Shown: piece by piece, positions 58,881-64,000 of the stretch
Numbering within the stretch: position 1 is the first letter of the stretch
Layout of the letters: the number at the start of each line of letters is the position of its first letter
Origin: Halorubrum sodomense
GTDB lineage: Archaea; Halobacteriota; Halobacteria; Halobacteriales; Haloferacaceae
Reading direction: 5' to 3'
DNA length: 64,000 nucleotides
Assembly (NCBI RefSeq): GCF_900111935.1
Contig: NZ_FOYN01000001.1
Coordinates: forward strand, 852,069-916,068
The notes under the pieces: generated by a model
Seen by the model: only the letters and a program-made list of their open reading frames with translations
What the model was told of the DNA's origin: nothing
The model's database searches: none
Position numbers and translations under genes: made by a program

Positions 58881-59507
58881 ATGGACCTGAGCGAATCGAC
58901 CGTCCGGGACCGCGCCCGGACGTACGCGGAGCGGGAGCCGTTATACGACGTGGAGCGACAGCACGTCGAGACGGTCCCGGAGACGTTCGCCGGCGACGAG
59001 TACGGCCGCCGGGACGCCCAGTGGATCGTCCGGTGGTACTTCCGGCGCTACCTCGGCGAGTACCCCGACCGCGAGCGGCGCGAGCGGGAGGAGGCGTTCC
59101 GCGACAACGACTTCGGCGACGTGATCGACGCCATCGACGCCGCCGTCGACGCGCTCGGTGTCGGGGAGAACGAGGGGGCCGACGCGGCGGAGAGGGGCGA
59201 CGCGGCGGAGGCAGACGCCGCCCTCGACGCGCTCACCGCGCTCGACGGGGTCGACGTCGCGGTCGCGTCGGGGTTCTGCCAGTTCCTCGCCCCCGAGCGG
59301 TTCGTCGCGGTCGACCGCCGGACGTGGGCGGTGCTCGCCGCGGCGGGCGAGCTCGACGCCTCCTACCCGGAGCCGCCGTCGGCCGCCGACTACCGGCGGT
59401 TCGACGACGCCTGCCGGGCCGTGATGGAACGCACGGGCGTCGACGCGTGGACGCTGTACCGGGCGCTGTGGGTGTCGTACGAGCAGTTGCCTGACGCGGA
59501 CGCGTGA
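58881..59507 (+). CDS. haloarchaeal protein with a helix-hairpin-helix-like segment
   Basis: A 208-residue acidic helical protein. The stretch VASGFCQFLAPERFVAVDRR resembles the helix-hairpin-helix region of DNA glycosylase-like proteins (a VAS helix, then a conserved Asp-Arg-Arg), but the glycosylase lysine is not apparent. A variable acidic loop (ENEGADAAERGDAAEADAA) divides the chain. It is divergent from the CobW gene; function unknown. Confidence 0.65.
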   Translation: MDLSESTVRDRARTYAEREPLYDVERQHVETVPETFAGDEYGRRDAQWIVRWYFRRYLGEYPDRERREREEAFRDNDFGDVIDAIDAAVDALGVGENEGADAAERGDAAEADAALDALTALDGVDVAVASGFCQFLAPERFVAVDRRTWAVLAAAGELDASYPEPPSAADYRRFDDACRAVMERTGVDAWTLYRALWVSYEQLPDADA

Positions 59508-59538
59508 AGAGATCCGTTCGCCGGCCGCACGGAACTAC

Positions 59539-60270
59539 TCACTCCACGACCTCGACGACCGGGTCGTCGGAGACGAGCCGCGTGAGGACGACGCGCGGCA
59601 CGTTCGCGCGGTAGAGAATTTCGCGGGCGACCGCCCGGGCCGCGGTCGCGTCCGCCTCGTCGTCGACCTTGTTCACGACCGGGATCGCGGTCGCGTCGCC
59701 GGGGACGTCCTTCAGCCCGCCGGCGGGACTCGCGAGGACCGTCGCCACGTCGGCGGGGGTGAGCTCGTCGCCGATCTCCCGGCCGGTGATCGCGGCGACC
59801 GCCTCCGGCCGGTGGACGCGCTCCTCGGTGAGCGGCTCCCCGACGACGTGCGCGCTCGCGATCGGCACGATGACGTCCGCGTTCCGCGGGATCTGCGGCT
59901 CGCGCTCGCTCGGCGCCTTGAACTCCCGGAGGCGCGCCCCGTCCGCCTTCACGAGCGTCGCGCCCGGCTCGGCGTCGGCGATATCGGCGACTACGTCCAC
60001 GTCGTACCCGAGGTACCGGTCCGACCGGTCGCGCTCGGGGACGAGCCCGAGCGGCCAGTCGCCGGCGTCGGCGTCCTCGATCGCTCCTATCGGGTCCTCG
60101 GTCACGCGCACCGTCGCGACCCGGTCGTCGAAGATCGGTATCCGGACGCTCGCCGTCACCACCGACCGGTCGAGTCGGTCCGCGAGCGCGAACAGCGTCG
60201 ACTTCTTGCCGCCCGCGCCGACGACGCAGAGGGTCGCGTCGCGGGCGTCGAGCGCGGTCGTCAAGTCCAT
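59539..60270 (-). CDS. yqeC: YqeC-like putative molybdenum-cofactor accessory protein
   Basis: A 243-residue protein. The N-terminus has a P-loop-like VVGAGGKKSTLFALA; LVKADGARLREFKAPSEREP and IPVVNKVDDEADA are YqeC hallmarks. YqeC is associated with selenium-dependent molybdenum hydroxylases in bacteria. No such hydroxylase is here; it is divergently arranged, 139 bases apart, with an AOR homologue, which suggests service to a pterin enzyme. Confidence 0.82.
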   Translation of the reverse strand: MDLTTALDARDATLCVVGAGGKKSTLFALADRLDRSVVTASVRIPIFDDRVATVRVTEDPIGAIEDADAGDWPLGLVPERDRSDRYLGYDVDVVADIADAEPGATLVKADGARLREFKAPSEREPQIPRNADVIVPIASAHVVGEPLTEERVHRPEAVAAITGREIGDELTPADVATVLASPAGGLKDVPGDATAIPVVNKVDDEADATAARAVAREILYRANVPRVVLTRLVSDDPVVEVVE

Positions 60271-60409
60271 GCCGCCGCGTTCGGGCGCCGCGTCCCTCAC
60301 TCTGGCGGTCGGTGACGCGCTCCGCGGGCCTAACTGCGCTCGGAGCCGACGCGGGGGCCGACCCCCCCGGCGAACAGATTGATACGTCCTCGCCGCGCAG
60401 GGCCTCCAA

Positions 60410-62314
60410 ATGAGTCGCCGCCGCACCCACGTCCTCCGCGTCGACCTCTCGGCGGGCGAGACGGCCCGCGAGCGCGTCCCGCGGGACCGGCGGCGCGACT
60501 ACGTCGGCGGGAAGGGGATCGGGGCGCGCTACCTCTACGAGGAGCTGCCGCCGGGGACGGAGCCGACGGGTCCGGAGAATCTCCTCTGCTTCCTCGTCGG
60601 CCCGCTCGCGGGCTACCTCCCGGGCGAGACGCGCTACGCCGCGGTGACCAAGTCGCCGCTCACCGGCGGCTTCCTCGACTCGTACGCGGGCGGCGAGTTC
60701 GCCGACCGCCTCGCGGGGTCGCTGGACGACTGCCTCGGGCTGCTCGTGACGGGCGCGGCCGACCGACCGGTCCGGATCGAGGTCGAGGACGGCCGCGCCC
60801 GGATCGAGGCGAGCGACGCCTGGGGCGACGACGCCGCCGAGACGGCCGAACGGTTCCCGGCCGCCGGCGTCGCCTGCGTCGGCCCGGCGGGCGAGCGCGA
60901 GGCGGCCTACGCGACGGTCGCGAGCGACGGCGGCGCCCACCACGCGGGCCGCGGCGGCGCCGGCGCCGTGATGGGGTCGAAGCGGCTGAAGGCGGTCGTC
61001 GCCCGCGACCCCCCGCCGAGCGTCCCGGACGACCTCGCCGCGCTCCGCGACCGCGACGCGGCGGCCTACGGCCGCGACCCGACCGGCGAGTGGCAGGCGG
61101 CCGGCGAAACGGTCGAGACGGTCGATTACGCCAACGAGGTCGGGATCCTCGCTGCGGAGGGGTGGACGGGGACCGGCTTCGACGGCGCCGACGACATCGG
61201 CGTCGAGGCCGCGCTGGAGCGCGCGACGGGGCGCGAAGAAGTTACCGACGCCGGCCAAGGCGAGGACCCCGCCGTCCCCGGCGGCTTCCGGATCGACACC
61301 CCGGACGGCGAGGTGGTCCCGCGCGGCGCGGCCCCGATCACGCTCGGCGCGGGCCTCGGCGTCGACGACTTCGACCGCGTCGTCGAGCTCTGCGGGGTCT
61401 GCGACCGGCTCGGCCTCGACGTGATCGGCGCGGGCAACGCGGTCGCGTGGGCGGTCCGCGCCGGGGAAGCCGGTGTCGTCGACTGCCCGGTCTCGTTCGG
61501 CGACGCCGACGGGGCAGAGCGCCTGTTAGCGGCGATCGCGGCCCGCGAGGCGCCGCCCGACCTCGACGTCCACCCGGATCTGCCGGACGCGCTCGCCGAC
61601 GGGATCGACGCCGCGGTCGAGCGGTTCGGCGGCGAGGCGCTCGTGCCCACGGTGAAGTCGATGGCGCTGCCCGGCTTCGACCCCCGCGCGGCGGTCGGGG
61701 TCGCGCTCGCGTACGCGACGAGCGACCGCGGCGCGTGTCACAGACGCGCGCGGCCGCAGGACAGCGAGCCGCTCGCCCGGCCCGACCGGTCTCCGACCGA
61801 CCGGGTGCGGGACGTGGTCGGCGAGCAGAACGCGCGCTCCGTGCTGTGGAGCCTCGTCGTCGACGACTTCGTCGGCGAGGCGGTCTGGGACGACCTCGGC
61901 GCGGAGTGGCTCGCGGCGGTCGACCACCCCGCGGTGACGGACCGCGACGGCGACGCGCCGGAGCGCGGCGACCGCGCCGAGGACCGCTCGGACCCGGTCG
62001 CCGCGCTCGCGACGACCGGCGAACGGATCTGGACGCTCACCCGGCTGTTCAACGCCCGCGAGGGGTTCGACCGCGACGACGACGCGCTCCCGGAGCCGCT
62101 CCGCACGGCCGCGGCGGACGGGACGCCGGGGGTCGACGTCGACGCGTTCGACCGCCTGCTGGACCGCTACTACGCGGCCCGGGAGTGGGGCGACCGCGGC
62201 CTCCCGACGCCGGCGGCGCTCGACCGCCTGGGCCTCGCGGAGGTCGTCGACGACGCGACCCCGCTGGACGAGCGCCCGATCGACCTCGCCGAGGCAACGG
62301 ATTCGGACGACTGA
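60410..62314 (+). CDS. aldehyde ferredoxin oxidoreductase homologue without iron-sulfur ligands
   Basis: A 634-residue protein of the AOR family. The N-terminal domain binds the tungstopterin: YVGGKGIGARYLYEELPPG and SPLTGGFLDSYAGG. LCGVCDRLGLDVIGAGNAVA and LAYATSDRGACH are conserved helices of domains 2 and 3. However, the CxxCxxxC that should precede this region, and the fourth Cys near the C-terminus, are absent: where the cluster motif should be there is only an Asp/Gly-rich segment near 280-300. The enzyme may hold the pterin but lack the [4Fe-4S] cluster, so electron transfer must differ or be lost. Confidence 0.86.
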   Translation: MSRRRTHVLRVDLSAGETARERVPRDRRRDYVGGKGIGARYLYEELPPGTEPTGPENLLCFLVGPLAGYLPGETRYAAVTKSPLTGGFLDSYAGGEFADRLAGSLDDCLGLLVTGAADRPVRIEVEDGRARIEASDAWGDDAAETAERFPAAGVACVGPAGEREAAYATVASDGGAHHAGRGGAGAVMGSKRLKAVVARDPPPSVPDDLAALRDRDAAAYGRDPTGEWQAAGETVETVDYANEVGILAAEGWTGTGFDGADDIGVEAALERATGREEVTDAGQGEDPAVPGGFRIDTPDGEVVPRGAAPITLGAGLGVDDFDRVVELCGVCDRLGLDVIGAGNAVAWAVRAGEAGVVDCPVSFGDADGAERLLAAIAAREAPPDLDVHPDLPDALADGIDAAVERFGGEALVPTVKSMALPGFDPRAAVGVALAYATSDRGACHRRARPQDSEPLARPDRSPTDRVRDVVGEQNARSVLWSLVVDDFVGEAVWDDLGAEWLAAVDHPAVTDRDGDAPERGDRAEDRSDPVAALATTGERIWTLTRLFNAREGFDRDDDALPEPLRTAAADGTPGVDVDAFDRLLDRYYAAREWGDRGLPTPAALDRLGLAEVVDDATPLDERPIDLAEATDSDD

Positions 62315-62351
62315 CGCGAGTTACAATCGACTTCCGGCGCTCGCGCCCGCC

Positions 62352-62711
62352 TCAGCGGCGCAGTCCGCCCTCGGCCTTGATCCGCATGATGTGCCGGACG
62401 TTGAGGTAGATCTCCTCGGGCGAGGTCTCCTCGTCGGCGTCGTAGAGGTCCGAGACGCGGTAGAGGATCGCCGAGAGCTGCTTGCTCTCGGAGCTGTCGC
62501 CCCGCACGTCCTCGGCGACCTCTCGGAGGAACTCCCGGACCTCGTCGTCCGCGGGGAACTCGGCGTCCGACGCCTCCTCGGGGACCACCGGGTCGACGCC
62601 CGCGGCCGCGAGGGGGTCCTCGCGGTCGTCGCCGGCGCCGTCGTCGTCGGGCCCGGTTCCGGTAGCGGCGTCGGACTCCGCCCCGTCGGCGCCGCCGTCC
62701 GCGTCGGTCAT
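62352..62711 (-). CDS. haloarchaeal protein coupled to Mrp
   Basis: A 119-residue protein: an acidic, probably disordered N-terminal half (residues 1-55) and a helical C-terminal half (DDEVREFLREVAEDVRG, KQLSAILYRVSDLYDAD and IYLNVRHIMRIKAEGGLRR). The ATG overlaps the mrp stop by ATGA, so the two are translated together. It may be an adaptor or client-specific partner of the Fe-S carrier; I do not recognise the family. Confidence 0.65.
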   Translation of the reverse strand: MTDADGGADGAESDAATGTGPDDDGAGDDREDPLAAAGVDPVVPEEASDAEFPADDEVREFLREVAEDVRGDSSESKQLSAILYRVSDLYDADEETSPEEIYLNVRHIMRIKAEGGLRR

Positions 62712-63775
62712 CGCCCCTCGCTCACCCCGCGGCGGCGGACGACGCCGGCGTTGTTCGCGACGTTCTCGACGAGCACCCTGAACGCGTCCGCGGTCTCGCC
62801 GTCCTCCAAGACGACGGGCTCGCCGTCGTCGCCGCCGGTGCGCACGTCGGGGTCGAGCGGGATCCCGCCGAGGAACGGGAGGTCGTGTTCCTGCGCGAGC
62901 GCCTTCCCGCCACCGGAGCCGAATATCTCGTGGAACCCGCCGCAGTCGGGACACCGGAAGCCGGCCATGTTCTCCGCGATCCCGAGGACGTTCGTGTCGT
63001 GTTTCCCGAACATGCGGAGCCCCTTCACCGCGTCGTCGAGCGCGACGTCCTGCGGCGTCGTGACGATGACGGCCCCCGTCAGCGGCAGCGTCTGAAGGAT
63101 CGTGAGCTGGGTGTCGCCGGTGCCCGGCGGGAGGTCCATCACGAGGTAGTCGAGCTCGCCCCACTCCACGTCCTCGACCAGCTGGGTGATGATCTTGTGG
63201 ACCATCGGGCCGCGCCAGATGACGGGGTCGTCCTCGCCGGTGAGGAAGTCCATGCTCATCAGCTTCACCCCGAACCGCTCCGGGGGAACGATCGTCTCGC
63301 CGTCGGTCTCGGGGCGCTCCTCGGCCGACACCATCCGCGGGACGTTCGGCCCGTACACGTCGGCGTCGAACAGGCCGACGCGCGCGCCGAGCGCGGAGAG
63401 CCCGGCGGCGAGGTTCACCGCGACCGTCGACTTCCCCACGCCGCCCTTCCCGGAGGCGACCGCGATGACGTTCTGGACGCCGGGGAGGACCTGCTCGTCC
63501 GCCGAGAGGTCGTCCGGGATCGACGCCGACAGCTCCACGTCGAGGCCGGTGTCCGCGAGCGCCTCGCGCACGTCGTCCGCGACGGCCGACTCGGTCGGGG
63601 AGAAGGGGGCGCCGAGCGCGAGCGACACGCGGACCGTTCCGGCGGTGCCGTCTCCGGTCCCCTCCCCGCCCTCCTCGACCTCGACGTCGTTCACCAGCCC
63701 GAGCGAGACGATGTCGCCGCCGAGGTCGGGGTCGCGCACGTCCGCGAGCCGCTCCCGCACGTCCGATTCGTTCAT
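62708..63775 (-). CDS. mrp: Mrp/NBP35-type iron-sulfur carrier ATPase
   Basis: A 355-residue P-loop ATPase. The N-terminal 85 residues form a MIP18-like domain (RLADVRDPDLGGDIVSLGLV). The deviant Walker A is SGKGGVGKST, followed by FDADVYGPNVPRM and VMDLPPGTGD. CPDC in FRCPDCGGFHEIFG holds the bridging cluster in the dimer. It transfers [4Fe-4S] clusters to apoproteins, which may include the Fe-S enzymes of this window (formate dehydrogenase). Confidence 0.94.
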   Translation of the reverse strand: MNESDVRERLADVRDPDLGGDIVSLGLVNDVEVEEGGEGTGDGTAGTVRVSLALGAPFSPTESAVADDVREALADTGLDVELSASIPDDLSADEQVLPGVQNVIAVASGKGGVGKSTVAVNLAAGLSALGARVGLFDADVYGPNVPRMVSAEERPETDGETIVPPERFGVKLMSMDFLTGEDDPVIWRGPMVHKIITQLVEDVEWGELDYLVMDLPPGTGDTQLTILQTLPLTGAVIVTTPQDVALDDAVKGLRMFGKHDTNVLGIAENMAGFRCPDCGGFHEIFGSGGGKALAQEHDLPFLGGIPLDPDVRTGGDDGEPVVLEDGETADAFRVLVENVANNAGVVRRRGVSEGR

Positions 63776-63820
63776 GCCCGGGGGGAGGGCCGTGGGTCGA
63801 ATAAGGGTTCTGTCACCCGG

Positions 63821-64000
63821 TCAGTCGATCCGGGTTCCGGCGCCCTCACCGCGCAGGAACGGGGCCAGTCCCGCCGCGCCGAACACGTACGCCGGCGCGT
63901 CGAGGTCGAGCAGCTCGCGCACCTTCGCGGCCATCCCGCCGGAGACGTCCGTCGCGTCGCTCGCGCCGAGCGCGTCCGCGACCGCGCCGAAGTCGTCGAT
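63821..64000 (-). CDS. ipk: isopentenyl phosphate kinase, C-terminal part
   Basis: Only the last 59 residues lie in the window; the gene continues beyond the right edge. The segment ATDVSGGMAAKVRELLDLDA is the amino-acid-kinase-fold C-terminus of isopentenyl phosphate kinases, and AYVFGAAGLAPFL and GTRID follow. It phosphorylates isopentenyl phosphate in the archaeal mevalonate pathway that feeds lipid synthesis. The name rests on the GGM-KV motif and the archaeal context; another amino acid kinase is possible. Confidence 0.75.
   Translation of the reverse strand: MDDFGAVADALGASDATDVSGGMAAKVRELLDLDAPAYVFGAAGLAPFLRGEGAGTRID

Noticed and set aside
60379-62409. 676-codon plus-strand frame over the AOR homologue
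   Set aside because: Almost pure Arg/Gly/Ala/Pro composition in the +1 frame of the real gene.

Overview
The window is GC-rich chromosomal DNA from a halophilic archaeon of class Halobacteria; the gene content fits a Halorubrum-like genus, but the genus is an inference. The reasons are strongly acidic proteins, archaeal ribosomal proteins (L7Ae, S28e, L24e), archaeal information-processing genes (RadB, FEN1 with a C-terminal PIP box), a geranylgeranyl-reductase family protein, isopentenyl phosphate kinase, a HTH_10 (Bat-type) regulator, a J-domain/ferredoxin fusion, and many leaderless genes with a TATA-like box about 25-30 bases before the start codon.

Layout. Bases 1-630 are the edge of what looks like an integrated element: two truncated or orphan reading frames, a 22-base near copy of a tRNA-Val 3' end, then the intact tRNA-Val(GAC). 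From 0.8 to 16.3 kb lie a degenerate M24 peptidase homologue, a geranylgeranyl reductase, an AIM24 protein, a SCO1-TlpA-CcdA redox/copper operon, a cold-shock protein, radB, a CBS-domain protein with a ribosome-hibernation-like tail, a HAD hydrolase, an aldo/keto reductase, folD, a DacZ-like c-di-AMP synthase, a 5'-nucleotidase-like enzyme and the rpl7ae-rps28e-rpl24e-ndk operon. From 16.6 to 30 kb come an extracellular beta-propeller, a beta-carbonic anhydrase, phoU, a hybrid histidine kinase, the DabB-DabA inorganic carbon pump, an amidohydrolase, an Lrp regulator, a thioesterase, glutaredoxin-PduO and cupin-rhodanese pairs.

From 30.5 to 46 kb: a VLRF1/Vms1-type protein, sugar isomerase, NAD-type 6-phosphogluconate dehydrogenase, threonine synthase, a HTH_10 regulator, the glycine cleavage genes gcvH-gcvPA-gcvPB, FEN1, the J-domain ferredoxin, a DoxX protein, a large RecJ-like protein whose catalytic motifs are lost, and a Yip1 protein. 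From 46 to 64 kb: a pilin-like protein, a sugar oxidoreductase/isomerase pair, PspA, a DgcN-DgcA D-glutamate module, an ArsN2-type acetyltransferase, formate dehydrogenase divergent from formaldehyde dehydrogenase, a CobW-type GTPase, a YqeC protein divergent from an aldehyde ferredoxin oxidoreductase homologue that lacks its iron-sulfur ligands, Mrp/NBP35, and the C-terminal end of isopentenyl phosphate kinase.

Functional threads: inorganic carbon handling (DabAB plus carbonic anhydrase), C1 oxidation (formaldehyde to formate to CO2), pterin/metal cofactor proteins clustered at 53-63 kb, and several family members that have lost canonical catalytic or metal-binding residues (M24, RecJ-like, AOR, L24e). 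No CRISPR array, rRNA or complete insertion sequence was seen.
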